DNA from: CAVOXO01 sp963700425
Lineage (GTDB): Bacteria > Actinomycetota > Acidimicrobiia > Acidimicrobiales > Microtrichaceae
NCBI GenBank assembly: GCA_963700425.1
Contig: CAVOXO010000001.1
Span: 1,116,001 to 1,180,000, forward strand
DNA length: 64,000 nt
Direction: 5' to 3'
Shown: positions 37,167 through 45,555 of the stretch, piece after piece
How positions within the stretch are numbered: position 1 is the first letter of the stretch
Layout of the letters: every line of letters begins with the position of its first letter
Position numbers and translations under genes: made by a program
The notes under the pieces: model-generated
Databases searched by the model: none
What the model was told of the DNA's origin: nothing
The model's input: only the letters and a program-made list of their open reading frames with translations

Positions 37167-38135
37167 GTGCCCCACACCGCCGCGCTGAAGGTTGTCCTCG
37201 TCGGAGGCTCGGGCTTTCTGGGCCGTGGCATCCGCCAACGCCTGGTGGCCGACGGCCACCATGTCAGCGTCATCGGGCGAGGTGCGGCCGCCCGTCACGA
37301 CGGATGGGACGAGGTGTCGTGGGATGCCCGGACGATCGGTGGCTGGTCAGCAGTTCTGGAGAGCGCCGACGTCCTGGTCCACCTCGCGGGCAAGAGGGTT
37401 GATTGTCGGCCGACAACCTCGAACATCGATGAGCTGATCTCCTCACGCGAGGGAACGGTTCGTCTCGTGGGGGAGGCGGTCCGGCGTCTCGACGCCCCTC
37501 CCGCGGCGTGGGTGCAGCTGTCGTCTCTGGCGATCTTCGGCGACGCCGGAGACCGCATCATCGACGAGGACTCCGACGTGCCCGATGTCGGTCCTCGCCA
37601 GCAGGTCGAGGTGTGCCGGCGATGGGAGGACGCCTATCGAGAGGCCGCCGAGGGTATCGGACGGACCACGCTGCTTCGGCCCGCGATCGGCATCGGCGGC
37701 GTGGGGGATCCGGCGACGGCGCAGTTGGCGCGTCTCGCCCGCTGGGGTCTGGGCGGCAGGGTGGGCAGCGGCCGTCAGTGGGTCTCGTGGATCGCCGCCG
37801 CCGATCTGTTCGATCTGCTCGTTCGTGCTGTCGTCGATCCGTCGATGAGCGGGCTCTACCACCTGGCCGCCCCCGTTCCGGTCAGGAATGCCGACATGAT
37901 GGCTGCGTACCGTGCCGCGGTGGGGCGTGGCTTCGGGTTGCCGTCGCCGGCGCTCGTCACCACCGTCGGGGCCTGGATGTTGGGATCCGACCCGGGTCTG
38001 GCCCTGACGGGTCGACGGTGCGTTCCGGGTCGCCTTCTCGGCGAGGGATACGAGTTTCGGATCACCGACATCGCCGATGCGGCCCGGATGGCGGTGGCCG
38101 GTGACGGATTCGGAGGCGCGGCCACCGACGGGTGA
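37167..38135 (+). CDS. NAD-dependent epimerase/dehydratase family protein (YfcH/DUF1731-like)
   Basis: A 322-residue extended SDR. The nucleotide-binding motif VVLVGGSGFLGRGI is at 9-22. Further segments are VLVHLAGKRVD, ISSREGTVRLVGEAV, LRPAIGIGG and WIAAADLFDLLVRAV. These match the TIGR01777/YfcH group, whose C-terminus (LTGRRCVPGRLLGEGYEFRI) is the DUF1731 part. The usual SDR Tyr-Lys pair is not obvious, which is also common in this subgroup. Its biochemical role is unknown. It ends 240 nt before the convergent SpoU gene; that gap holds no recognisable gene. Confidence 0.82.
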   Translation: MPHTAALKVVLVGGSGFLGRGIRQRLVADGHHVSVIGRGAAARHDGWDEVSWDARTIGGWSAVLESADVLVHLAGKRVDCRPTTSNIDELISSREGTVRLVGEAVRRLDAPPAAWVQLSSLAIFGDAGDRIIDEDSDVPDVGPRQQVEVCRRWEDAYREAAEGIGRTTLLRPAIGIGGVGDPATAQLARLARWGLGGRVGSGRQWVSWIAAADLFDLLVRAVVDPSMSGLYHLAAPVPVRNADMMAAYRAAVGRGFGLPSPALVTTVGAWMLGSDPGLALTGRRCVPGRLLGEGYEFRITDIADAARMAVAGDGFGGAATDG

Positions 38136-38374
38136 GTGCAGCGTCGTCGCGGTGCGCCCGACGGCCTGGCGAGCGTCGGTCGACCTCGCGCGTCGCCGCG
38201 CACCCGATGCCGACGCGACCGCTCATGGTCGGTCGACGCATCGCCCCTCGTGTCGCGGAATGGTTCGGATTCCGGGTCCGTCTGCCCCACATGGCGTGGT
38301 CGTGGCCCCGCGACGCATCGGGGTGCCGGCCTGCCGACCTCGTTTCGGGAGGCGGTCCCCGCGGCCGAGCCGAC

Positions 38375-39202
38375 TCAGGGTCGCGGTGGGGCGAGGCGGT
38401 GCAGTCCGATGGCGGCAGCAGTCGCGACGTTGAGCGAATCGACGCTGTCCACGAGTGGGATCCGGACCCGGTCCGAGCACCGATCGAGAGTGGACCGGCT
38501 GAGTCCCGGTCCTTCGGCGCCCACCGCGATCGCCACCCGATCGTCATGAGTGATCGTCACGTCCCCGATGTCCCGTGCACCGCGATCGGGAGTCAGGGCG
38601 TAGGTGCGGAATCCTGCCTCGTTCAGCCGATCGACCGCGTCGGGAAACGGGGCCCGGGCCATGTCGAGTCGAAGGACGTGCCCCGATGACACCCTGACGC
38701 ATCGGCGCGACAACGGGTCACAGACGCCGTGGTCCATGACGACGCCATCGACTCCGAAGCCCGCCGCGTTGCGGAAAAGGGAGCCGAGATTCTCGGCGTC
38801 GTTCACTCCCTCGACGGCGAGGACGAGTCGGGCGCGACCGATGACGTGTTCGACGAGTTGGGCGAGTCCGCGCGACGCCGAGGCCACGACTCCGCGATGG
38901 AGCGGGAATCCGCAGATGTCGTCCACCACCTCCTGCGGGGCGACGAGAACGGAAGGAGGCGATCCCCGTCGGGAGGCCAGGAGCGCGGTGAGGCGCTCGA
39001 GCCGTTGCTCGGCGACGAGGACCGCGTCAACCCGGTATCGGGAATCGAGAGCGGTCGCGAGACTGTTCCACCCCTCGACGACGAAGATCCCGGAACCGAA
39101 CGGGCCGTTCTGCTCGACCTGGCGGCGATAGGTGGCGTCGTTCAGCCGGTGGAAGGGTGCCGCTCGCGGATCGTGCGGCGAGTTCAACGAGACCGGTGTC
39201 AC
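38375..39202 (-). CDS. TrmH/SpoU-family RNA 2'-O-methyltransferase
   Basis: SpoU-family methyltransferase of 275 residues from GTG 39202. Motif 1 is NLGSLFRNAAGFGVDGVVMD, motif 2 is AIAVGAEGPGLS and motif 3 is RIPLVDSVDSLNVATAAAIG, together forming the knotted SAM-binding fold. An N-terminal substrate-binding segment (FVVEGWNSLATALDSRYRVD) precedes it. The frame stays open up to 39313, but that would overlap the divergent hisG start. A -10 box 8 nt upstream of GTG 39202 supports the shorter protein. Whether the target is tRNA or rRNA cannot be told. Confidence 0.88.
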   Translation of the reverse strand: MTPVSLNSPHDPRAAPFHRLNDATYRRQVEQNGPFGSGIFVVEGWNSLATALDSRYRVDAVLVAEQRLERLTALLASRRGSPPSVLVAPQEVVDDICGFPLHRGVVASASRGLAQLVEHVIGRARLVLAVEGVNDAENLGSLFRNAAGFGVDGVVMDHGVCDPLSRRCVRVSSGHVLRLDMARAPFPDAVDRLNEAGFRTYALTPDRGARDIGDVTITHDDRVAIAVGAEGPGLSRSTLDRCSDRVRIPLVDSVDSLNVATAAAIGLHRLAPPRP

Positions 39203-39210
39203 TGCTGACG

Positions 39211-39216
39211 ACGCTA
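39211..39216 (-). promoter_or_regulatory. -10 box (TAGCGT) of the SpoU gene, leaderless type
   Basis: On the minus strand TAGCGT is 8 nt before GTG 39202. It lies in the short divergent region shared with hisG. Confidence 0.5.
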
Positions 39217-39277
39217 TCGGCGCCGACCATGGTGGCCCGACCGCGAATATCGTTTCGGGTCGCGGAACACCCCCTAC

Positions 39278-39283
39278 TACCGT
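39278..39283 (+). promoter_or_regulatory. -10 box (TACCGT) of hisG, leaderless type
   Basis: TACCGT ends 7 nt before the ATG of hisG at 39291, with no Shine-Dalgarno in between. Confidence 0.5.
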
Positions 39284-39290
39284 GTCCGCC

Positions 39291-40166
39291 ATGCTCAACC
39301 TCGTCGTGCCCAAGGGATCGTTGGAGAAGGCGACCTTCCGGCTCTTCGAGGAGGCCGATCTCCCGATCCGCCGTTCCTCCGACGTCGCCTACAAGGCGAC
39401 CATCGCCGACCCGCGGGTCGACAGCGTCCGCATCCTGAGGCCCCAGGAGATCGGCGGCTACGTCGCCGACGGTCTGTTCGACCTCGGAATCACGGGACGG
39501 GACTGGGTCGAGGAGACGGGAGCGCACGTCGAGTCGCTCGGTGAACTCCGGTACTCGAAGGCGACGTCGAATCCGGTTCGCATCGTCGTGGCCGTTCCGG
39601 CCGATTCGCCGGTGACGTCGGTGGCCGACCTTCCCGACGGTGTCCGGGTCAGCTCGGAGTACCCGGTCCTGACCGCCAAGTTCTTCGAGGACCGCAACGT
39701 CAAGGCCGACATCCGCCTGAGCTACGGCGCCACAGAGGCGAAGGTGCCCGACATCGTCGACTGCGTCGTCGACATCACCGAGACGGGCTCGGCCCTTCGT
39801 GCAGCAGGGCTCCGCATCGTCGACGAGATCCTGGTCAGCTACACCGAGGTCGTGGCCAACCCGACGTCGTTCGCGGATCCGGCCAAACGCAAGGCCATGG
39901 AACAGATCATGATCCTGCTCCAGGGGGTCCTCGAGGCCCGCGGTCAGGTTCTCGTGAAGCTCAACGTCGACAGCGATCGGCTCGAGTCAGTGATCGAGAA
40001 GCTCCCGGCCATGAAGACGCCGACGGTCAACGAACTGTGGGGCCGCTCGGGCTATGCGGTCGAGACCGTCGTGTCCAAGTCGGACATCAACATCTTGATC
40101 CCCGCGCTCAAGGAGGCGGGCGCCACCGACATCATCGAGCTGCCCATCGAGAAGATCGTCCACTGA
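39291..40166 (+). CDS. hisG: ATP phosphoribosyltransferase, long form
   Basis: HisG (291 residues) catalyses the first step of histidine synthesis. It starts MLNLVVPKGSLEKATFRLFE and contains VDCVVDITETGSALRAAGLR, the phosphate-binding signature of the family. Length and the C-terminal region (TPTVNELWGRSGYAVETVVS, then IIELPIEKI) show the long form with the ACT-like regulatory domain, which allows feedback inhibition by histidine without HisZ. hisE is not adjacent, which is unusual for actinobacteria. The stop overlaps the next start (TGATG). Confidence 0.96.
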   Translation: MLNLVVPKGSLEKATFRLFEEADLPIRRSSDVAYKATIADPRVDSVRILRPQEIGGYVADGLFDLGITGRDWVEETGAHVESLGELRYSKATSNPVRIVVAVPADSPVTSVADLPDGVRVSSEYPVLTAKFFEDRNVKADIRLSYGATEAKVPDIVDCVVDITETGSALRAAGLRIVDEILVSYTEVVANPTSFADPAKRKAMEQIMILLQGVLEARGQVLVKLNVDSDRLESVIEKLPAMKTPTVNELWGRSGYAVETVVSKSDINILIPALKEAGATDIIELPIEKIVH

Positions 40167-40396
40167 TGTCGGATCTGGCTCGTGGAGTGGTCACATCGTT
40201 CGACGAGCCCCGCGGTCTGGGAGAGGTCGAGTCCGCCGATGGGATGATCCACCCGTTTCACTGCACCGCCATCGCCGATGGTTCCCGCGACATCGAGGTC
40301 GGAACCGAGGTCGTGTACCGAGTGGTCCCGGGGCAGTCGGGGCGGTGGGAGGCGACCGCCGTCACGCCGCCGCCAGTCGCTCACTCCAGCGGGTAG
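40166..40396 (+). CDS. Small cold-shock-domain-like protein
   Basis: A 76-residue protein starting MSDLARGVVTSFDEPRGLGE; its ATG shares one base with the hisG stop. The pattern GxVxxFDxxxGxGxV, then FHCTAIADGSRDIEVGTEVV and VYRVVPGQSGRWEATAVTP, follows the five-strand OB fold of cold-shock proteins. The canonical RNP-1 KGFGFI reads RGLGEV, so nucleic-acid contacts are altered. Tight coupling to hisG suggests co-expression; its function is unknown. Confidence 0.7.
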   Translation: MSDLARGVVTSFDEPRGLGEVESADGMIHPFHCTAIADGSRDIEVGTEVVYRVVPGQSGRWEATAVTPPPVAHSSG

Positions 40397-40410
40397 CGAC
40401 CCGGCGGGAT

Positions 40411-40416
40411 AGGGTC
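40411..40416 (+). promoter_or_regulatory. Candidate -10 box (TAGGGT) of the second P450 gene
   Basis: TAGGGT lies 37 nt before the P450 ATG at 40454. The short leader carries a good ribosome binding site (GGAAGGGGG), so this is a leadered promoter. Confidence 0.45.
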
Positions 40417-40453
40417 GCCGAGCGGGCTCTGGCCTGTCCGGAAGGGGGTATCG

Positions 40454-41677
40454 ATGAGCGACGAGCGGGTCGAACTGGACTTGTTCGCGCCGGGGTTCGT
40501 CGAGAACCCCTATCCGCACATGGCCCGGCTGCGCGACCTCGATCCGGTGCACGTAACCCCGTTCGGTCCGGTGTACGTCAGCCGCCACGACGACGTGTCG
40601 GCCCTGCTGAAGAACCCCGCCATGAGCGTGGACTCGTCGAACGCGGCGTCGAGCCCCCTCGATGCCGTCTACGACGAGGTGCTCGGTGACGATGCCGACG
40701 CGCTCCGTGGATCGGGATCGATGCTCGACCGCGATCCTCCCGATCACACGCGCCTGCGTCGTCTGGTGTCCAAGGCGTTCACCCCCCGCCGAATATCGGA
40801 GCTGCGGCCTCGCATCCAGGGCCTGGTCGACGCCCGCCTGGACAAGGTCGCTCTCTCGGGCGATTTCGAGGTGATCTCCGATCTGGCATTTCCCCTTCCC
40901 TTCGAGGTGATCTCTGACATGTTGGGCATGCCCGACACCGATCGCGATCGGGTTCGTGAGGTGTCGGGATCGCTGGTACGCAATCTCGAACCCGTCATCG
41001 ATCCCGAGGTCATCAGGGCCATCAACCAGGCCCAACACGACATGGTCGAGTTGATCACCGCCGTCATCGACTGGAAGCGGTCGAACCCCGGTGACGACCT
41101 GTTGACTCTGCTCATCGAGGCCGAACACGAAGGCGACCGTCTCGACGATGAGGAGTTGCTCTTCCAGGTGGTACTCCTCTTCGTCGCCGGGCACGAGACC
41201 ACGGTCAACCTCATCGGCAATGGGCTCCTGGCTCTGACGGACAACCCGTCCCAGCTCGAGTCGCTCCGTGACGATCCCGACCTGATCGAGAACGCCATCG
41301 AGGAGATGCTTCGCTACGACAGCCCCGTCCAGATGACGAGGCGGATTCCGCTGGATGCTGTGGTCGTGGGGGGCCGGACCATCACGCCGGGGACGTTCGT
41401 CCTGCTGTCGCTCGCGTCCGCCAACCGAGATGAGGCCCATTTCGGCCCCACCGCTGCCGAGTTGGACCTGGCGCGGGACAACGCGAGGGATCACGTGGCG
41501 TTCGGAGGGGGAGCGCACTTCTGTCTCGGAGCCGCACTCGCCCGCCTCGAAGCCCAGATCGCCATCGGATCGGTGGTCGAGAGATTCGGCTCGCTCAGGC
41601 GATCTGGTGACGTGGTCTACAACGGACGGATCAATCTGCGGGGCCTCGAACATCTCCCCATGACCGTGTCGGCCTGA
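40454..41677 (+). CDS. Cytochrome P450
   Basis: A complete P450 of 407 residues. The oxygen-activation motif is AGHETT at 245-250, the ExxR pair is E284-R287, and the haem loop is AFGGGAHFCLGAALARLE with haem-ligand Cys357. Its general look is that of the large actinobacterial CYP107/CYP105-like group, whose members hydroxylate very diverse compounds, so no substrate is assigned. No redox partner is nearby. It is flanked by hisG/CSD-like and an M3 peptidase and has its own promoter. Confidence 0.92.
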   Translation: MSDERVELDLFAPGFVENPYPHMARLRDLDPVHVTPFGPVYVSRHDDVSALLKNPAMSVDSSNAASSPLDAVYDEVLGDDADALRGSGSMLDRDPPDHTRLRRLVSKAFTPRRISELRPRIQGLVDARLDKVALSGDFEVISDLAFPLPFEVISDMLGMPDTDRDRVREVSGSLVRNLEPVIDPEVIRAINQAQHDMVELITAVIDWKRSNPGDDLLTLLIEAEHEGDRLDDEELLFQVVLLFVAGHETTVNLIGNGLLALTDNPSQLESLRDDPDLIENAIEEMLRYDSPVQMTRRIPLDAVVVGGRTITPGTFVLLSLASANRDEAHFGPTAAELDLARDNARDHVAFGGGAHFCLGAALARLEAQIAIGSVVERFGSLRRSGDVVYNGRINLRGLEHLPMTVSA

Positions 41678-41749
41678 CAGGTCGGCACCGCAGGAACGCT
41701 GGTCGCAGCGTTCATGGGGTACCCGGCCCGCACGCCGGTGCCCACGCCG

Positions 41750-41755
41750 TAGCCT
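41750..41755 (+). promoter_or_regulatory. -10 box (TAGCCT) of the M3 peptidase gene, leaderless type
   Basis: TAGCCT lies 8 nt before ATG 41764 and favours that start over an in-frame TTG at 41755, which it overlaps. Confidence 0.5.
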
Positions 41756-41763
41756 TGGCGGCC

Positions 41764-43554
41764 ATGAGTGCACCCACCGCTGTCGACAACGTGTCCTGGG
41801 ACATCGAAACCCTCATACCCACGCCCGGACGCGAAGGAGTGACCCAGCTCTTCGATCGCGCCGACGCGCTCGCCACCGAACTGGAGGAGGTCCGTGGCAC
41901 GCTCGCGGAGTGTGATGCCGGAGAGCTGGCGGCGGTCTTCGACCGGCTGGCGGCTCTGAGCGATCTGGTCGGACGCGCTGCGAACTACTCGATGCTGGCG
42001 TTCTCGGTGGCCACCGACGATCCCGAGGTCGGCGCGCTCATGCAGTTCGCCCAGGAACGAGCGACGGCGATCACGACCCGCCTCGTCTTCGTCGAGCTCG
42101 AACTCGCCGATCTACCCGACGACCGAGCGGATGAACTGGTCGCCGACCCGCGGCTGGCGTCGGTGGCGCACCACCTCGAGGGCCTTCGCCGATTCCGCCC
42201 GCATCTGTTGTCGGAGGCCGAGGAGATCGTCATCAACGAGAAAGCGGTGACGGGGTCGTCCGCCTGGTCGAGGCTCTTCGACGAGCAGTGCTCGGTGATC
42301 ACCGTGGACGGCCCCGAGGGGCCCGTCCCGCTCGACCTCGCTCTGTCGGGTCTCCAGGCCGCGGACGCCGACGAGCGGGCGGCGACGGCCGCCGCCATCA
42401 CCGAGGCGCTCGATCCGGGACTCCGGACGCGGGGCTACATCTTCAACACCCTCCTGGCCGACAAGTCCACCGACGATCGGCTCCGCAGCTACGACGGGTG
42501 GATCCAGAGCCGGAATCTGGCCAACGAGGCCAGCGACGAATCCGTCCAGGCGCTGGTCGACGCGGTCGTCGCCCGGTACTCGATCCCACAGCGTTGGTAC
42601 ACCGCCAAGGCCGGATTGTTGGGCCTCGATCGACTCAAGGACTGGGATCGGATGGCACCGGTCGTCACCGACGAGACCTCGTTCGGGTGGGAGGAGGCCA
42701 CCGAGACCGTTCTCGACGCCTACGCCTCGTTCTCGCCGGTCATGGCGGATGTCGCCCGCAAGTTCTTCGACGAACCGTGGATCGATGCCCCTCTCCGTCC
42801 CGGCAAGCGCGGCGGTGCCTTCTGCGCCTACACCGTCCCCGACCATCACCCCTACGTGCTTCTCAACTGGACCGATCGTCGCCGCGACGTCCTGACCCTG
42901 GCCCACGAACTGGGCCACGGTATTCACGCCCATCTGGCGCGACCTCAGGGCATCTTCCAACAGACCACGCCGTTGACGCTCGCCGAGACCGCCTCGGTGT
43001 TCGGAGAGACCGTCACCTTCAATCGGCTGTTGGAACCCCTCGACGATCCCGCTGACCGCCTCCCTCTCCTGGCCGAGAACCTCGAGGATCAGATCGCCAC
43101 GGTCTTCCGCCAGATCGCCATGAACCGCTTCGAGGGAGCGGTTCACCGCGAGCGACGGACGGTGGGGGAGCTGTCGATCGAGCGGTTCGGCGAGTTGTGG
43201 GCGGAGAGTCAGGTCGAGATGCTGGGCGACTCGGTCGACGTCACCGCGGGGTATCGCACCTGGTGGTCGTACATACCGCACTTCATCCACACGCCCGGCT
43301 ATGTCTACGCCTACGCCTACGGCCAGTTGCTGGCGTTGTCGATCTATGCCCGGTACCGGGTCGAAGGGCCGGGTTTCGTCGACAGCTACGTCGACATGTT
43401 GGCAGCGGGTGGGTCGCGCTCGCCCGAGGACCTCGCCGCGATGGTCGGTGTCGACCTCGCTGACCCGGGGTTCTGGGACGGCGGGCTCGACATCATCGAA
43501 TCCGTGTTGGACGCGACGATCGATGCGGCGACGGCTGCGGGCCGGCTGACCTGA
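41764..43554 (+). CDS. M3-family oligoendopeptidase (PepF-like)
   Basis: A 596-residue cytoplasmic zinc oligopeptidase. The catalytic site is LAHELGHGIHAH with H381, E382 and H385; the third ligand region ETASVFGE follows about 25 residues later. The helical N-terminal half and C-terminal segments such as HTPGYVYAYAYGQLLALSIY are typical of the PepF/M3B group. It degrades peptides of roughly 7-17 residues in characterised relatives. Its TGA abuts the stop of the convergent TetR gene (TGATCA). Confidence 0.93.
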   Translation: MSAPTAVDNVSWDIETLIPTPGREGVTQLFDRADALATELEEVRGTLAECDAGELAAVFDRLAALSDLVGRAANYSMLAFSVATDDPEVGALMQFAQERATAITTRLVFVELELADLPDDRADELVADPRLASVAHHLEGLRRFRPHLLSEAEEIVINEKAVTGSSAWSRLFDEQCSVITVDGPEGPVPLDLALSGLQAADADERAATAAAITEALDPGLRTRGYIFNTLLADKSTDDRLRSYDGWIQSRNLANEASDESVQALVDAVVARYSIPQRWYTAKAGLLGLDRLKDWDRMAPVVTDETSFGWEEATETVLDAYASFSPVMADVARKFFDEPWIDAPLRPGKRGGAFCAYTVPDHHPYVLLNWTDRRRDVLTLAHELGHGIHAHLARPQGIFQQTTPLTLAETASVFGETVTFNRLLEPLDDPADRLPLLAENLEDQIATVFRQIAMNRFEGAVHRERRTVGELSIERFGELWAESQVEMLGDSVDVTAGYRTWWSYIPHFIHTPGYVYAYAYGQLLALSIYARYRVEGPGFVDSYVDMLAAGGSRSPEDLAAMVGVDLADPGFWDGGLDIIESVLDATIDAATAAGRLT

Positions 43555-44148
43555 TCAGGGCTTCGTCAGGGCCATGACGCCGTGCAGAGCTCGCAGTGAA
43601 TCGGCCCGGATCTCCTCCACCGGTACGGCGGGGTCGAAGATGTGGCGGATGAAGCCCGAGAACATCAGACCGACCATGACCTCGGCGAGAGCCGCGGGAT
43701 CGTCGACCTCGCGGAGCACCGCTCTGATCCACTCGGTGAGTCCGGGGGACAGGATGTCGAGCAGCGATCGTCCGACCGCCAGCGACGCCGGCTCGCCCCG
43801 GACTCCTTCACCGAGCAGCAACCTCCAGACGACCTCCTCGTCGAGCGCTCCCTTCCACAGCGCCCCGTAGACCTCGTCGATCCGGTGGCGGAGAGGCGAT
43901 CCGGGGTCGATGGAGGGCGGATCGGCCAGCCGGGCACCGTAGCGGCGCTCGTCCACGACCGCCGCGATCAGCGCGTCCTTCGAGTCGAAGTAGTGGTAGA
44001 GAGCCGCGACGTTGAGGTCGCACGAGCGGGCGATCTGGCGCATCGACGTCTTTGCGCTGCCCTGTTCGGACATCAGCCCGAGGGCGACGTCGAGGATGTG
44101 CTCGCGCTGAAGCGTGCCCCTCGGAGTCGTTTCGTTTCCCGCCGACAT
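43555..44148 (-). CDS. TetR-family transcriptional regulator
   Basis: A 197-residue TetR regulator starting MSAGNETTPRGTLQREHILD. The DNA-binding helix-turn-helix is AKTSMRQIARSCDLNVAALYHYFDSK, roughly residues 32-57. The C-terminal ligand and dimer domain follows. Its ATG overlaps the TGA of the upstream P450 gene (ATGA), so P450 and regulator form one operon. A 20-bp palindrome in the promoter of that operon is the natural candidate operator, which would make this a self-controlled P450 repressor. The ligand is probably the P450 substrate or a related lipid; this is inference. Confidence 0.88.
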   Translation of the reverse strand: MSAGNETTPRGTLQREHILDVALGLMSEQGSAKTSMRQIARSCDLNVAALYHYFDSKDALIAAVVDERRYGARLADPPSIDPGSPLRHRIDEVYGALWKGALDEEVVWRLLLGEGVRGEPASLAVGRSLLDILSPGLTEWIRAVLREVDDPAALAEVMVGLMFSGFIRHIFDPAVPVEEIRADSLRALHGVMALTKP

Positions 44149-45440
44149 CAGTGGGCGACCGGGCACCCGGAGACGTCTGCGGGCAGGTGTTGGAGCGCCA
44201 GCACCAGCGACGACTCGCCTCGGTCGAGCGGCGCGTCGGGCGGCACCTCGATGTCGGGCAGCCGCGAGAGGAGCTCCTGGAACACCAACTTCACCTCCAT
44301 TCGGGCGAGGTTGGCGCCGAGGCAGAAGTGCGGTCCGATACCGAACGACAGGTGAGGATTCGGATCGCGGGTCAGGTCCATGGTGTCGGGATCGTCGATC
44401 GCCCGTTCATCGCGATTGGCCGACCCGTACAGCATGAGGATCCGGTCGCCCTCCTTGAGGTCGGTGTTGCGGTAGGTGTGATCGGCGGTGACCGTGCGGA
44501 TGAAGCCCAGAACGGGGGTGACGTAGCGGATCAGCTCGTCGACGGCGATGTCCATGAACGCCTCGTCGTCGAGATGGTCCAGCATCAGCTGCCTCTGCTC
44601 GGGGAACATCGACAGAGCCAGCAGTCCGCCCGAGATGGCGTTTCTGGTCGTCTCGTTGCCCGCGACGAGGAGGACCGCCAGGAAGGCCAGCAGCTCGTCG
44701 TCGTTGAGCGCCGACTTCTCCTTCATGAAGGCCATCGTCTCCTCGTCGACTCCCTGGTAGGCCTTGTTCTCCTTCTTCAGAGCGCCGTCGTCGAAGGCCT
44801 GGGTGAGTACCGAGATCAGATCGTCCTGGGGGTCGGCCCGACGCTCGGCGATCAGATCGAGGCACATCATGGCGAACTCGCCGAACGCCTCTGCCGCGGC
44901 GTGCAGCACCGGATCGTCGGCCGCGTTGTGGCCGTCGCCGGCCATCATGTCGTCTGACCACCGGTACATCTTCATGCGCTGCTCAGGGTTCAGGCCCATG
45001 AGTTCGCAGATGATGATGAGGGGAATGTGGATGGCGAACTGCTCGACGAAGTCGATGCGACCGGCGTCGGTGATGTCGTCGATGAGTTCGTTGGCGAGCT
45101 CACGGACGTGGGGCATGAGGTCGCGGACACGACGGGGCGTGAAGCCGGCATTGATGAGTCGGCGGGTCCGGATGTGCTCCTCGCCGTCGAGGGTGATGAT
45201 CGACATGTCGCCGGCGATGATCGGCCGGACACCGAAGCGTGAGCAGTACAGGTCGTTGTCGCGACTGACGTGGAAGACGTCCTCGTGGCGCGCCGCGATG
45301 TACAGATCGTTCTTGGTGTCGTGGTAGAGGTGATTCAGCTCGCGAAGTTCGGCGAAAACCGCCCACGGGTCGTCAAAGGTCCTGGGGTCACAGAAGTCGA
45401 CGGTGTCGAGGTCGACGGCGGGGGATTCGGTGAGGGTCAT
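44148..45440 (-). CDS. Cytochrome P450, co-transcribed with TetR
   Basis: A complete P450 of 430 residues. AGNETT is at 260-265, the ExxR pair is E302-R305, and the haem loop is SFGIGPHFCLGANLARME with haem-ligand Cys373. The sequence is intact. A ribosome binding site (GTAGGAG) precedes the ATG on the minus strand, with a -10 box and a palindromic operator upstream. The downstream TetR gene overlaps by 4 nt. The protein resembles steroid or fatty-acid hydroxylating actinobacterial P450s, but family assignment needs a database comparison. Confidence 0.93.
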   Translation of the reverse strand: MTLTESPAVDLDTVDFCDPRTFDDPWAVFAELRELNHLYHDTKNDLYIAARHEDVFHVSRDNDLYCSRFGVRPIIAGDMSIITLDGEEHIRTRRLINAGFTPRRVRDLMPHVRELANELIDDITDAGRIDFVEQFAIHIPLIIICELMGLNPEQRMKMYRWSDDMMAGDGHNAADDPVLHAAAEAFGEFAMMCLDLIAERRADPQDDLISVLTQAFDDGALKKENKAYQGVDEETMAFMKEKSALNDDELLAFLAVLLVAGNETTRNAISGGLLALSMFPEQRQLMLDHLDDEAFMDIAVDELIRYVTPVLGFIRTVTADHTYRNTDLKEGDRILMLYGSANRDERAIDDPDTMDLTRDPNPHLSFGIGPHFCLGANLARMEVKLVFQELLSRLPDIEVPPDAPLDRGESSLVLALQHLPADVSGCPVAH

Positions 45441-45466
45441 GTGCGCTCCTACGTCTCGTTGGGGTC

Positions 45467-45472
45467 ATCGTA
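45467..45472 (-). promoter_or_regulatory. -10 box (TACGAT) of the P450-TetR operon
   Basis: On the minus strand TACGAT lies 26 nt before the P450 ATG. The palindrome at 45474-45493 sits immediately upstream, in the spacer or -35 region. Confidence 0.55.
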
Positions 45473-45473
45473 G

Positions 45474-45493
45474 CCAAGTGAACGTTCGTTTGG
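45474..45493. promoter_or_regulatory. 20-bp palindromic operator, probable TetR site
   Basis: The sequence is CCAA, two bases, GAACGTTC, two bases, TTGG. All 16 outer and inner positions are symmetric and only the GT dinucleotides are not. It occupies the promoter of the P450-TetR operon 1 nt from the -10 box, so a bound dimer would block polymerase. A similar but imperfect copy (ACGTCTCGTTGGGGTCATC) lies at about 45451-45469. TetR sites of this length and layout are common. Confidence 0.65.
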
Positions 45494-45543
45494 GACAATG
45501 CGTCCGGTGTTGCGCCCGTGGGGCGCCACATCGCGAGTCCCGC

Positions 45544-45549
45544 TAGCGT
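45544..45549 (+). promoter_or_regulatory. -10 box (TAGCGT) of the lipoprotein gene, leaderless type
   Basis: TAGCGT lies 6 nt before ATG 45556. Confidence 0.5.
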
Positions 45550-45555
45550 CGGGAC

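Noticed and set aside
38250..38275. tRNA-like stem with GGTTCGG loop between the epimerase and SpoU genes
   Set aside because: The loop does not match the T-loop consensus and no acceptor, D or anticodon arm could be folded around it.
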